Origin: CAIZGX01 sp964511555
Lineage (GTDB): Bacteria; Bacteroidota; Bacteroidia; Flavobacteriales_D; Sanyastnellaceae
Reading direction: 5' to 3'
NCBI GenBank assembly: GCA_964511555.1
Contig: CAZEFR010000027.1
Location: forward strand, 1-30,948
Length of the DNA stretch: 30,948 bases
Shown: positions 7,708 to 16,385 of the stretch, in pieces
Position numbering within the stretch: the first letter of the stretch is position 1
Layout of the letters: every line of letters starts with the position of its first letter
The notes under the pieces: generated by a model
Seen by the model: only the letters and a program-made list of their open reading frames with translations
Told to the model about the DNA's origin: nothing
The model's database searches: none
Translations under genes and position numbers: made by a program

Positions 7708-8252
7708 TTAATATTTGAACACGTAATACACGAGTTTAATGTATTCATTGAAAGTGGTAATTAGCCCCTCTTCGAAGGTCCACCACGACTCTGCTTTAAA
7801 GTCCTTGGTTTCAGTACCAAAGAAGTGCACGAGAATACCTTTTTTTTGGAATTTATCTCCGAAAACCAGACTCATTCGGCGCAAGTGAAAGTCACTACTA
7901 ACCACCGAAATTTCCTTCAAATTGTNNNNNNNNNNNNNNNNNNNNNNNNNNNNNNNNNNNNNNNNNNNNNNNNNNNNNNNNNNNNNNNNNNNNNNNNNNN
8001 NNNNNNNNNNNNNNNNNNNNNNNNNTTTCCACCTAAAACAAAAAATGTTTGGTTGGAAGAGGTAACGGCACTCGATTCGGCTACTGTGAGAAAATGACCA
8101 ATTCCACCTAAAATAGAATGGCGATAGATGAATATTGAAATGAAAAAAGCAAGAGTGAAGGCTAGAACGATGTACTTCCAAATACGACGAAGTTGCTTCA
8201 ACGTAATGAGTGAATGAAAGTAAGTATATGTCTGCTTGTCCTGGATGTTCAA
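7708..8252 (-). CDS. DUF218 / YdcF-ElyC-like membrane protein, split by assembly gap
   Basis: One gene whose middle is hidden by 100 N. The N-terminal piece has a hydrophobic anchor (about residues 27-42) and then TFFVLGG, the first strand and Gly loop of the DUF218 fold. The C-terminal piece reads ISVVSSDFHLRRMSLVF, the family's late motif (usually TSDFHxxRA), and ends YIKLVYYVFKY. The two pieces are in different frames across the N run, which only shows that the true gap is not exactly 100 bases. No ATG is available for the N-terminal piece: the only upstream start is TTG at 8252, nine bases after the preceding stop. DUF218 proteins (YdcF, SanA, ElyC) act in the envelope, some in peptidoglycan or vancomycin tolerance. 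It is last in the long leftward operon. Confidence 0.7.
7926..8025. other. Assembly gap of 100 N
   Basis: Exactly 100 undetermined bases, the usual placeholder for a scaffold join of unknown length. It lies within the DUF218 gene. Confidence 0.99.
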
Positions 8253-8261
8253 CCTGAAAAA

Positions 8262-9125
8262 TTATTCCACGAAGATAATGTTTTCACCGAGCATGTTGGA
8301 ATAGTTGGAAGGCACTTCCAAATTAAGAGCTTCATGAACAGCATCGAGTTCCGATTTTTTCATTTCGAAATTATTCTGATAAGCTGTTGTGTTGAACCAT
8401 TCGGTTGCTGCAGCGGTAGAGATTTCAAATCGATTCGAAACACGGAAGATGTTTTCCTTGTCGCTCATGAAATCTGCGCATCGGTCATTCATCAGCTGCA
8501 AAACTTTTTGAATAGCTACACTTTTTTGCGAAATAGCGTTGTTGTTCGCGACTGCTACGAATCCGCACCACGGTGCATGAAACGTATCTAAAAAACACAG
8601 ATATCCTTTTTTTACGGAAGGAATAGACGTGTATTTTTCCCAATAGAAATAATCGCTTTCACGCTTTTTCAAACTTTGAATCGCATTATTCAAATTAGCT
8701 ACTTCCACATACTGCTCATCGGCCGGATGGAAGCCCAACTGCTTGGCGTGTATGCGCGCCATGAGGTGAGAACCCGATCCTTTGCGGGAGATAGCGTATT
8801 TTCTCGCGTGATTTGCAGTGATTTTCGGTGTGTCTTCGTATCCGCCGTAGATGCCCCAAGTAAGTGGAGTTTTGGTGTAAACTTTCACAATGCGAGCATC
8901 GAGTCCGCGATGGAACGCGCTCACAAATCCTTCCGTAAGCATAAGCGCCACATCTAAATCTCCTTCTTGAAGGGCTTCGGTCATGACACCTGTTCCTCCG
9001 GCGAAGTAGGTCCAAGAAACTTGGATATTCAAGGCGCTGAAAACGTCTTGCTCTAACGCCAATTGCCAGGGTAAGTTGAAGTGTTCAGGAACACCTCCAA
9101 TACGTAACGTAATTTTATCTTTCAT
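8262..9125 (-). CDS. Solute-binding-like protein without signal peptide (NMT1/THI5-like fold)
   Basis: A 287-residue protein that looks like a type 2 periplasmic binding protein. The first block RIGGVPEHFNLPWQLALEQDVFSALNIQVSW, then GGTGVMTEALQEGDLDVALMLTEG, then a hinge with ISRKGSGSHLMARI match the NMT1/THI5-like or related substrate-binding group. The protein starts MKDKITLRIG, so it has no signal peptide or lipobox; no ABC permease or ATPase gene is nearby. It may be cytoplasmic and act as an enzyme or sensor, not a transport receptor. It starts one base after the vWA protein stop, so it is co-translated with the operon. Ligand unknown. Confidence 0.75.
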   Translation of the reverse strand: MKDKITLRIGGVPEHFNLPWQLALEQDVFSALNIQVSWTYFAGGTGVMTEALQEGDLDVALMLTEGFVSAFHRGLDARIVKVYTKTPLTWGIYGGYEDTPKITANHARKYAISRKGSGSHLMARIHAKQLGFHPADEQYVEVANLNNAIQSLKKRESDYFYWEKYTSIPSVKKGYLCFLDTFHAPWCGFVAVANNNAISQKSVAIQKVLQLMNDRCADFMSDKENIFRVSNRFEISTAAATEWFNTTAYQNNFEMKKSELDAVHEALNLEVPSNYSNMLGENIIFVE

Positions 9126-9126
9126 G

Positions 9127-11214
9127 TTAGTAGCTGCCGTTCCACTTCCTCAGGAACCACTCAATGCTGAGCAACGACAAAAGTGCAACTAAAAGGGGAG
9201 CCCAATCTATGAGATCTCTCACCTTTTTCTCTTCAAAAGAAACACTCGTGATTTCTTTTCTGTTTTTGATTTCGTTCACGAGATCATCTAGCGCTGTTGC
9301 ATTGAATCGTTTTCCGTTGGTGCTGGAAGACAATTGTTCTAACAACTGGAAGTCTGCAATTGTTCTTGACGTTTCTACCGAAATGTTGTTCACGCTGAAT
9401 CCGCCTGACTTGGTGAACGCTGTGGTGCCGTTGAAAGCCTTTGCTGTGTAGGAATACGCGCCAGGAGGTAGCAATCCAGCATTCAATTGATAGCCAGTGT
9501 TGGAAGGAGAGAATTGAAGCGATTGCGTTGAATTATCTGGATACTTCAATTCGAGATTCACTTGCTGATTTAATACAGGCATGAAACTTTCGTCGTACAA
9601 TTCTGCATTGAAAAAGACCAATTCATTTTCAGCGAAATTCTTTTTGTGTTGAATTCTGAACTTCTCTTTGTTCTCTTTCACTCCGATGAATTGGGCGCTT
9701 TGTTGAATGAAATTGTTGAAGACTTCGTGTGATTCTTCCATCTGATACAGTGCAATTTTCCATCTCCAAATTCCTTCTCCGCATAGCACGGCAACGCGGT
9801 GTTCAGGTGTTCCTCCGAATCCCATAAGTGGAACATCTGTTGCAATCTTTCCAATGCGTTGAGTTAGCAACGCTTGAACTTCTGGTGCTACTGCGTAATT
9901 CCCAAAAGGCACGGCCATCGGCGGAAGTAGAGGTAGGGCTTGTGTAAATTCATTCGAGAGTGAGAAGTAACTGAACGAAGGATTCAGCGAGGCGTTGATG
10001 TCTGAAAGTTTCGACTGATATCCATTCAGCGAGAAGCCTCCGTTTAATGCATTGAAGGCGTTGAAATCGTTCTGTGCACCGAGAATAAACCAACAAGGAA
10101 TTTTCGATTTGAAAGCTTCTTGCACCACGTTGTTTCCTCTTCCACCCAACGACGGAATTTGATAGGCAATGAGCATGTCGAAATTGTTCACGTTGTCTGT
10201 AAACAGATCAACGGTTTGAACCGTTACTTCATAATTTTCTTGAAGGCGAAGCGCTTCGGAAATTGCAGTGATATCTGGATGCGGAGCGTTCGCGAGGATC
10301 AATATTTTCTGTCTGTTGTCGATGACTTCAATGTACACTTGTTCGGTGTTGTTCCGAACATTGTCTTCTTTGTCTATGGCTTGAATGGTAATGGTGTAGG
10401 TATGAATTCCAACTTGATCGGCAGGCAATGAAAATTCAACATTTTTAAATTCTCTTTCGGAATTAAAATTCAAGCTTTGTGAAGCCAATTGAACACCGTT
10501 TTTCGAAACGGTAATGACGGTGCTGATTCCTTGCGCTTTTCTTCCTTCCACATTTAATCGAATAGGGAAGTTGTTTCCGAGGTAAGCTATTTTGTTCGCG
10601 CTAACATTGGAGATGAGTAAATCGCGATGAAGAGTAGTATCTCCTAAACCAACAGTAAATACAGGGATGTTGAGTTGTTTCAAGTTGGAAACCGGATGCG
10701 GACCTTTGTTGTAAAGTCCGTCAGAGGCTATAACCAACGCCGAAAGATTTCTTCCGCTGAAGCGCGCGTCTAATGCACGTTGCAACTTTCCGAAGTGTGT
10801 AATCTGATCGGAAAAAGTAGCCTCGTTTCCGTTCGAAACCTCATCGCCGAAAAGCAAAGGAACCACTTCGTAATCGGCACCTAGTTTTTCGGAAAGCCCT
10901 TTCCAATTATTTAAAAAAGTTGTTCGAACCTCGTTCGAGTCTTTGGCAGAAACAACAGACTGACTGTTATCCAGTGCCAAAACCACAACGGGTTTTTCAA
11001 CGCGTGTTTCAATGGTTTCAAGAAGCGGTTGGAACAACAAAAGAACAAGCAGCGATACCACTAGGAATCGCATACTTGCTAAAAGAAATTTAAATGGAGT
11101 TGACCATGACTCTTTCGATTTTCCGAAAAAGTAAAGGGCTGAGGCGTAGGCTAATCCTACCCAAACACAAAGGCTCAAGAGCCAGGGAGATGCTTGAGTG
11201 ATTAGGTGCGCCAT
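9127..11214 (-). CDS. Large inner-membrane protein with vWA-like domain
   Basis: A 695-residue protein. Two or three N-terminal membrane segments lie at about residues 12-30 and 42-63, and one near the C terminus (WAPLLVALLSLLSIEWFL), followed by a short basic tail. After the second segment comes VVVLALDNSQSV, with a DxSxS motif at residues 82-86 like the MIDAS of von Willebrand A domains, and later ALVIASDGLYNKG, the usual next vWA strand. The large central part, predicted outside the cytoplasm, contains Ig-like beta-sandwich stretches and a ThuA/glutamine-amidotransferase-like strand (ILILANAPHPDITAISEAL). The pattern is common in Bacteroidota and uncharacterised. It lies 3 bases after fabG. 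Confidence 0.78.
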   Translation of the reverse strand: MAHLITQASPWLLSLCVWVGLAYASALYFFGKSKESWSTPFKFLLASMRFLVVSLLVLLLFQPLLETIETRVEKPVVVLALDNSQSVVSAKDSNEVRTTFLNNWKGLSEKLGADYEVVPLLFGDEVSNGNEATFSDQITHFGKLQRALDARFSGRNLSALVIASDGLYNKGPHPVSNLKQLNIPVFTVGLGDTTLHRDLLISNVSANKIAYLGNNFPIRLNVEGRKAQGISTVITVSKNGVQLASQSLNFNSEREFKNVEFSLPADQVGIHTYTITIQAIDKEDNVRNNTEQVYIEVIDNRQKILILANAPHPDITAISEALRLQENYEVTVQTVDLFTDNVNNFDMLIAYQIPSLGGRGNNVVQEAFKSKIPCWFILGAQNDFNAFNALNGGFSLNGYQSKLSDINASLNPSFSYFSLSNEFTQALPLLPPMAVPFGNYAVAPEVQALLTQRIGKIATDVPLMGFGGTPEHRVAVLCGEGIWRWKIALYQMEESHEVFNNFIQQSAQFIGVKENKEKFRIQHKKNFAENELVFFNAELYDESFMPVLNQQVNLELKYPDNSTQSLQFSPSNTGYQLNAGLLPPGAYSYTAKAFNGTTAFTKSGGFSVNNISVETSRTIADFQLLEQLSSSTNGKRFNATALDDLVNEIKNRKEITSVSFEEKKVRDLIDWAPLLVALLSLLSIEWFLRKWNGSY

Positions 11215-11217
11215 AGC

Positions 11218-11964
11218 TTACATGTGCATACCACCACAAACGTGAAGCGTTTGTCCGGTAACGTATGAACTTAATTCAGATGCTAAATAAAGTGTTGTAT
11301 TTGCAATGTCTACAGGAGTTCCGCCTCGCTTCAATGGAATGGTATTTCTCCATTCTTCAACCACTTTTTGATCTAACTTTTCAGTCATTTCTGTTTCAAT
11401 GAATCCGGGAGCAATGGCGTTGCAACGGATGTTGCGAGATCCCAATTCTTGCGCAACGCTTTTCGTGAATCCGATCATACCTGCTTTAGAGGCAGCGTAG
11501 TTGGCTTGTCCAGCGTTACCCGTAACCCCAACAATTGAGGTCATGTTAATGATTGAACCGCTGCGAGCTTTCAACATGGGCTTAATCACCGCTTTCGTTA
11601 AGTTGAAAACAGATTTCAAGTTTACGCGAAGAACTTCGTCCCATTGCTCTTCGCTCATGCGCATAAGCAAGGTGTCTCGCGTGATTCCCGCGTTGTTCAC
11701 TAAAATATCTACGGTTCCGAATTCAGCAACCACTTCGTCTACCAACGTTTGTGCTGCGTTGAAATCTGAAGCATCGCTTTTATATCCTTTTGCTTTCACG
11801 CCTTTCGCAGCCAATTCTGCTTCAAATGCGCGTGCTTTTTCGTCAGATGATGCGTACGTGAATGCTATGGTAGCACCTTGATCGGCGAACACTTCAGCAA
11901 TTCCTTTTCCTATTCCGCGTGATGCGCCAGTAATGATAGCGACTTTTCCTTCTAATAATTTCAT
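11218..11964 (-). CDS. fabG: 3-oxoacyl-[ACP] reductase, SDR family
   Basis: A 248-residue short-chain dehydrogenase matching FabG over its full length. It has the NADPH loop GASRGIGKGIA, the NNAG motif, the active-site Ser in INMTSIVG, Tyr-x-x-x-Lys in YAASKAG, the PGFIETEMT segment and the C-terminal GQTLHVCGGMHM. It reduces 3-oxoacyl-ACP in fatty acid elongation. Other SDR activities cannot be excluded, but the GG-H-M ending is typical of FabG. It sits 12 bases after the HdrB-like gene and 3 before the vWA-like gene in the long operon, away from other fab genes. Confidence 0.92.
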   Translation of the reverse strand: MKLLEGKVAIITGASRGIGKGIAEVFADQGATIAFTYASSDEKARAFEAELAAKGVKAKGYKSDASDFNAAQTLVDEVVAEFGTVDILVNNAGITRDTLLMRMSEEQWDEVLRVNLKSVFNLTKAVIKPMLKARSGSIINMTSIVGVTGNAGQANYAASKAGMIGFTKSVAQELGSRNIRCNAIAPGFIETEMTEKLDQKVVEEWRNTIPLKRGGTPVDIANTTLYLASELSSYVTGQTLHVCGGMHM

Positions 11965-11976
11965 GATAAACTATTT

Positions 11977-12762
11977 TTACAAATCTACTGCTTCTGCTAT
12001 TAATTCAGCAATGTCTTTCACTGCTATGGTATGCTCTTGTTCGAAGTGCTTCACGCCATCGGTCATCATGGTGTTGCAAAACGGACAACCGGTTGCAATA
12101 ACGCTTGGTTTCACCTCCAAGGCATCTTCTGTGCGTTCAACGTTTACTTCCTTGTTTCCTTTTTCGGCTTCCTTGAACATTTGAGCTCCACCAGCACCGC
12201 AGCACAATCCGTTGGTTTTGCAACGTTTCATTTCAACCAATTCCGCATCGAGCGCTTGAATAAGTTGGCGCGGAGCTTCGTACTCTCCGTTTCCTCTTCC
12301 AAGGTAACACGGATCGTGGAAGGTAATTTTCTTTCCTTTGAATTCTCCCCCTTCAATCTTCAATTTTCCCGTATTCAATAATTCTTGAATGAGTTGGGTG
12401 TGGTGAACCACTTCGTAGTTTCCACCTAGTTCAGGATATTCATTTTTTAATGTATTGAAGCAATGCGGACATCCGGTTACAATTTTCTTCACTTCGTAGG
12501 CATTCAAAACACTGATGTTTTGCATAGCCATCATTTGGAAGAGGAATTCGTTTCCTGCGCGCTTTGCGGGGTCACCTGTGCATGACTCTTCAGAACCTAA
12601 AATGGCAAACGAGGTGTTTGTGTGGTGAAGAATTTTTGCAATGGCTTTGGTAATTTTCTTTGCGCGGTCGTCGAAACTTCCAGCACATCCTACCCAAAAA
12701 AGCACTTCGGGTGTTGTTCCTTCGGCCATGCAATCGGCCATTGTACGTATCTTGAAATCCAT
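11977..12762 (-). CDS. HdrB/GlpC-like cysteine-rich Fe-S protein (CCG domain)
   Basis: A 261-residue soluble protein of the CCG-domain type that in heterodisulfide reductase HdrB and glycolate/lactate oxidases binds an Fe-S cluster at two-electron thiol/redox centres. Cysteine motifs in order: VGCAGS, EESCTGDPAKR, ACPHCF-like GCPHCFNTLKNEYP, HDPCYLGR, CCGAGG and GCPFCNTMMTDG. I chose the ATG at 12762, not the upstream GTG at 12795, because it gives a 10-base gap after the previous stop and the usual family N terminus MDFKIRTMADCMAEG. It should be the partner of the membrane Fe-S protein encoded immediately upstream. Confidence 0.88.
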   Translation of the reverse strand: MDFKIRTMADCMAEGTTPEVLFWVGCAGSFDDRAKKITKAIAKILHHTNTSFAILGSEESCTGDPAKRAGNEFLFQMMAMQNISVLNAYEVKKIVTGCPHCFNTLKNEYPELGGNYEVVHHTQLIQELLNTGKLKIEGGEFKGKKITFHDPCYLGRGNGEYEAPRQLIQALDAELVEMKRCKTNGLCCGAGGAQMFKEAEKGNKEVNVERTEDALEVKPSVIATGCPFCNTMMTDGVKHFEQEHTIAVKDIAELIAEAVDL

Positions 12763-12772
12763 GTTGTTCGAA

Positions 12773-14068
12773 TTATTCGTTGGTCCAGTCTGCACGGTTC
12801 ATAGCACTCATAGCCCAAGGCGCTCCATTATTCTCTACGTTGTTGAACATAGAGGTAATGCTGTCGGGCGACTTAGATTCTTCCATGATTAAATATCTAC
12901 GAAGATCTACAAGCACTTCCATTGGGTTAATGTTAATTGGGCAAGCATCTGTGCAGGCGTTGCATGTTGTGCATGCCCATACTTCTTCTTCCGAGATGTA
13001 ATCGCGAATTAAGCTTTTTCCATCGTCTACCCAGACGCCTTTGTTCGCCGCTTTCGCATTTCCAATTTCTTCCATACGGTCACGAACGTCCATCATGACT
13101 TTTCTTGGAGAAAGTAATTTACCTGTTTGATTCGCAGGACACGCAGAAGTACATCTTCCGCATTCGGTGCACGAGTATGCGCTTAACAGTTGTGTGCGTT
13201 TTAAGTCTGAAACATCTTTAACCCCAAAGCGAGTGAATTCAACAGGTTCAACAACTGCGTTCGGATCGAGCATAAGCTTCACCTCGTTGGTAACCGCTTT
13301 GTCGTTCGATAAATTTCCGGGCGATTGCAACTTGCTGAAATAGGTTGTTGGAAAGGCGAGGAGAATGTGTAAGTGTTTCGAATAAGAGAGATACACAATG
13401 AAACCAAGAATACCTACAATGTGGAACCACCAAGTAAAGTGACTAATACCTTCTAAGGTGTGCGTTGAAAAACTCGTGAGCAATGGTTGGTAGAATTGAC
13501 TGACCCAGAATGAAGGCACACGCGCGGGAGTTGCGCTGCGAACGGTAAGAATGCTATCGGCAGCGTTCATGATTAAGAACGCTTTCATTAAAAGAATTTC
13601 CGTAATCAGGATAATATTGGCATCTCGTTTAGGCCATGTTTTCATTTCTGCCGATTGGAAGCGTTTGATCTTTCCAAGGTTTCTTCTGATTAAGAAAACG
13701 ATACAAGCGATAATTACCAATCCTGCAAGGACTTCAAACAGATTAATTAAAAGTCTATAGTAGCCTCTGAATCCAACAAACGAACGGTGCTCACCTGTAA
13801 GTCCGTCCACGATAATTTCAATCAATTCAATATTGATTACGACGAAACCAACGTAGAGAATGAGGTGCATGAGTGCCACGAACGGACGAGAAAACATTTT
13901 ACCTTGTCCGAAAGCCACGAGTATCATGGTTTTTAGACGTTCGCCTTTGCGGTCGGTTTCAGGACCTTTTTGTCCGAGGAGAATGTTTCCCTTTACAAAT
14001 TGATATCTTTTGAAGATAAAGAATCCGGCAACGGCCAGTAACAATGCGAATATGATTTGAGAGATCAT
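12773..14068 (-). CDS. Membrane HdrD/HdrC-like 4Fe-4S protein
   Basis: A 431-residue protein. The N-terminal half has about five membrane segments in the manner of the NarI/HdrE cytochrome-like domain; the C-terminal half holds two 4Fe-4S motifs, CTECGRCTSACP and CTTCNACTDACP, of the HdrC/GlpC type. With the CCG protein downstream it forms a split HdrED-like module that would move electrons between the quinone pool and a cytoplasmic substrate. Pairs like this are widespread in aerobic Bacteroidota with no known substrate. It lies 28 bases after mlaD and 10 bases before the CCG gene. Confidence 0.88.
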   Translation of the reverse strand: MISQIIFALLLAVAGFFIFKRYQFVKGNILLGQKGPETDRKGERLKTMILVAFGQGKMFSRPFVALMHLILYVGFVVINIELIEIIVDGLTGEHRSFVGFRGYYRLLINLFEVLAGLVIIACIVFLIRRNLGKIKRFQSAEMKTWPKRDANIILITEILLMKAFLIMNAADSILTVRSATPARVPSFWVSQFYQPLLTSFSTHTLEGISHFTWWFHIVGILGFIVYLSYSKHLHILLAFPTTYFSKLQSPGNLSNDKAVTNEVKLMLDPNAVVEPVEFTRFGVKDVSDLKRTQLLSAYSCTECGRCTSACPANQTGKLLSPRKVMMDVRDRMEEIGNAKAANKGVWVDDGKSLIRDYISEEEVWACTTCNACTDACPININPMEVLVDLRRYLIMEESKSPDSITSMFNNVENNGAPWAMSAMNRADWTNE

Positions 14069-14096
14069 AAATGATTTCGATTTTTAAATTGAAGAA

Positions 14097-15146
14097 TTAC
14101 TTGCCACTTTTTTCCTGAATCATTTGATCAATGATTTTTTTCATGTCTTCCAATTCCGATTTAGAAAACTTGTCTGCGTCGCGTCTTCCGAACAACGAGA
14201 ATCCAACATAACTCTTCGGATGATTACGCATATCGTCTAACAATAAGTCGAGGCTGTGCGTGGCATTTACCAGTTCATGGTGAAGACTATCGTTGTTGAC
14301 GAGTTTGCCGAGCGTGCCTTGACCGCTGTTCACTTTAGTCATGACTTCTTCAAAATGTCCCATAGCTTGGTCTACTTTGTAAAGCGTGGTAGTTAAGCGA
14401 ATGCGCGAAAGGGTGTCGGTGAATTGGGTGATGTTTTTAATGGCTTGGTCAATGCGTTCATTGTTTGCTTTGAGCGTATTGGTTAGCGATTGTGCGTTTC
14501 CAATTATTTCAGCTACTCTTCCGCCGTTGCTTGCAATTAGTCCATTCAAATTAGCAGAGGTTGACTCAAGATTGTTCATGGTGCGTTGCAATGAACTGAA
14601 TAGAGATGGAAGTCCTTCAGCACCAGAATTGTTTAGTGTGCGTTGAAGGCTTGCTAACACACTGTCTACGTGTTGAAATATTTCGGTAGACTTTTGTTTG
14701 ATGGGGTCGATTTCATTTTTCAATGTTTCGGCTAGACCTTTTTCAATTACAGCAACTAAGGTGTCTTTTGTGCTGGCCATCACCGAGCTGTCGCCCATGA
14801 CGATTTGAATGGCTTTCCCACCAAAGAAGTCGGAGTCGTAAATTTTGAGTTGCGAATCTTTCGGAACCGCAACATCAGCATTATTCAACACCACTTCAAC
14901 CACCAATCTTCCTGAACCATTCGATTCAAGCTCAATGCTTTTTACAATACCGATTTTAAATCCGTTGATGATTACGGGGCTTGATACTTCCAAACCTCCG
15001 ATTTCATCGTAGATGGCGTAGTATCTCGTTTGGGTTGAAAAGATGTTTACGCCTTTTAAAAAACTTACTCCGAAATACACCAGCGCAAGAATCACAATGA
15101 CTACTGCTCCAATGACTACTTCGTTGCGTGCTTTTTTACCGCTCAT
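14097..15146 (-). CDS. MlaD / MCE family phospholipid-transport protein
   Basis: A 349-residue protein with one N-terminal transmembrane segment (residues about 9-30, VVIGAVVIVILALVYFGVSFL) followed by a single MCE domain (YYAIYDEIGGLEVSSPVIINGFKIGIVKSIEL...), which ends near DSDFFGGKAIQIVMG. The rest is a long, mostly helical part with Asn/Thr/Ser-rich coiled-coil repeats, as in MlaD relatives that form a needle or tube. Such proteins carry phospholipids across the periplasm. Its start overlaps the amidase stop (ATGA, 15143-15146). The MlaE and MlaF genes are not in the window. Confidence 0.9.
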   Translation of the reverse strand: MSGKKARNEVVIGAVVIVILALVYFGVSFLKGVNIFSTQTRYYAIYDEIGGLEVSSPVIINGFKIGIVKSIELESNGSGRLVVEVVLNNADVAVPKDSQLKIYDSDFFGGKAIQIVMGDSSVMASTKDTLVAVIEKGLAETLKNEIDPIKQKSTEIFQHVDSVLASLQRTLNNSGAEGLPSLFSSLQRTMNNLESTSANLNGLIASNGGRVAEIIGNAQSLTNTLKANNERIDQAIKNITQFTDTLSRIRLTTTLYKVDQAMGHFEEVMTKVNSGQGTLGKLVNNDSLHHELVNATHSLDLLLDDMRNHPKSYVGFSLFGRRDADKFSKSELEDMKKIIDQMIQEKSGK

Positions 15147-16297
15147 TTCTGAATTTTTTTAAGGGCTTCTTCGTTGCTAATTCGGATGCCATTTTCGAAG
15201 GCGACAACAAACGCTCCGCTGAATCCAGCATCGCGAAGAATTTTTTGATTCTTCTTGGCGTCGTCTAAACTTCGAGTGCTTCCAACTAGGTACTTGTGTG
15301 CGCCGTTGCTAAGGTATTCCTCAATTCTCTCTAAACCTTTAAATTGATTTGATTTTTTTTGCAGAGGGGTGGCAGAACTCATGATTTGAACTTTGAAAGC
15401 CACCTCATTCAGGGGTATTTCTTCCCAAATGAGACCTTCATAAGCATTTGCCTTTTCCGCTTTTTCAACGCGAACAGTTGTCTGAGGCGTGTTTAAAGGC
15501 TGTATGTTGAATAGCTTGCTTTGGTAATCGATAAAAGCGCGGTATACCGCAGAACTCAATTCTTCCTGAGCCTCTTTGCTTTGCAGGTAGTCTTCTTCCT
15601 TGTGGTTAGAGAGAAAGCCGAGTTCTATGAGTATACTTGGCATGTTGGTGAAGGTGATCACGTAATAAGGCGCTTGCTTCACACCTCTGTTTTTTCTTCC
15701 CAGTTTAACAAACTCATCTTGAACGTTTTTAGCCATTAAGATGCTCTTGTCCTGGTAGATGTTTTCGCGAAGACTCAAGGCTATGTATGTGTCGGGATTG
15801 TTTGGGTCGAAACCGTCGTAATCTCGTCCACCGTTGCTTTCAAGGTAAATAGAAGCATTTTCTCGCATGGCATTGCGCAGACTTTCCTCTGATTTATGCA
15901 ATCCCATGACAAAGGATTCGGAGCCTGAGGCTTCGGTGTTGGGATTGGCGTTGCAGTGCACACTAATGAAAAGATCGGCGTTGTTTGAGTTGGCAATTTC
16001 AACGCGTCGCTTTAGAGTAGGGAAGGTGTCTCCGGTTCTTGTATAAACGACTTTAACGTTGGGGTAGTTCGCTTCAATGAGTTTTCCAACCTTTAACGTT
16101 ACAGCTAATGCAATGTCTTTCTCAGCAGTCTTGTACCTGCCTGTTCCAAGTGTGCCAGGGTCAGATCCGCCATGTCCGGCATCTAACACAACAATAAACT
16201 TTTTTTCCGTTGTCTCTTCGTTATCTGAAATGCGATAAGCAGAACCCAAAGTATAGACGAGCGCAACAAGGGAAATGTAGAGAATTCTTTTGTGCAT
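15143..16297 (-). CDS. N-acetylmuramoyl-L-alanine amidase with C-terminal SPOR-like domain
   Basis: A 384-residue exported amidase_3 that cuts the bond between MurNAc and L-Ala in peptidoglycan. Signal peptide or anchor in residues 3-20. Catalytic-domain marks: VVLDAGHGGSDPGTLG (Zn His), AEKDIALAV (Zn Glu), SVHCNANP (Zn His) and SILIELGFLSNHKE (catalytic Glu). The last 80 or so residues (FKVQIMSS...KYLVGSTRSLDDAKKNQKILRDAGFSGAFVVAF) look like a SPOR domain, which binds denuded glycan at division sites. I chose the ATG at 16297 because the longer frame would place 39 basic residues before the signal peptide. It is divergent from lptD and first in the long operon. Confidence 0.92.
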   Translation of the reverse strand: MHKRILYISLVALVYTLGSAYRISDNEETTEKKFIVVLDAGHGGSDPGTLGTGRYKTAEKDIALAVTLKVGKLIEANYPNVKVVYTRTGDTFPTLKRRVEIANSNNADLFISVHCNANPNTEASGSESFVMGLHKSEESLRNAMRENASIYLESNGGRDYDGFDPNNPDTYIALSLRENIYQDKSILMAKNVQDEFVKLGRKNRGVKQAPYYVITFTNMPSILIELGFLSNHKEEDYLQSKEAQEELSSAVYRAFIDYQSKLFNIQPLNTPQTTVRVEKAEKANAYEGLIWEEIPLNEVAFKVQIMSSATPLQKKSNQFKGLERIEEYLSNGAHKYLVGSTRSLDDAKKNQKILRDAGFSGAFVVAFENGIRISNEEALKKIQK

Positions 16298-16332
16298 CTT
16301 TTGTAAGGGTTTATTATCTCGAATGTTTAGCA

Positions 16333-16340
16333 TAGCTTTG
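16333..16340 (+). promoter_or_regulatory. Candidate -7 box for lptD
   Basis: TAGCTTTG fits TAnnTTTG and would give a leader of about 40 bases before the lptD ATG at 16386. No TTTG sits at the usual -33 distance (the nearest is 29 bases away, at 16300-16303). Confidence 0.4.
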
Positions 16341-16360
16341 ACACGTAAACGCAATTTAAA

Positions 16361-16368
16361 CAAAACTA
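16361..16368 (-). promoter_or_regulatory. Candidate -7 box for the amidase operon
   Basis: On the minus strand TAGTTTTG fits TAnnTTTG and would give a leader of about 57 bases before the ATG at 16297. It faces the lptD -7 box, so the two leaders would overlap by a few bases. No clear -33 element. Confidence 0.4.
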
Positions 16369-16385
16369 TTTTTCTTTGTGAAGGC

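Noticed and set aside
8676..8957. 93-codon plus-strand frame opposite the solute-binding-like gene
   Set aside because: Antisense shadow of a gene with a recognised fold; no own ribosome site or promoter.
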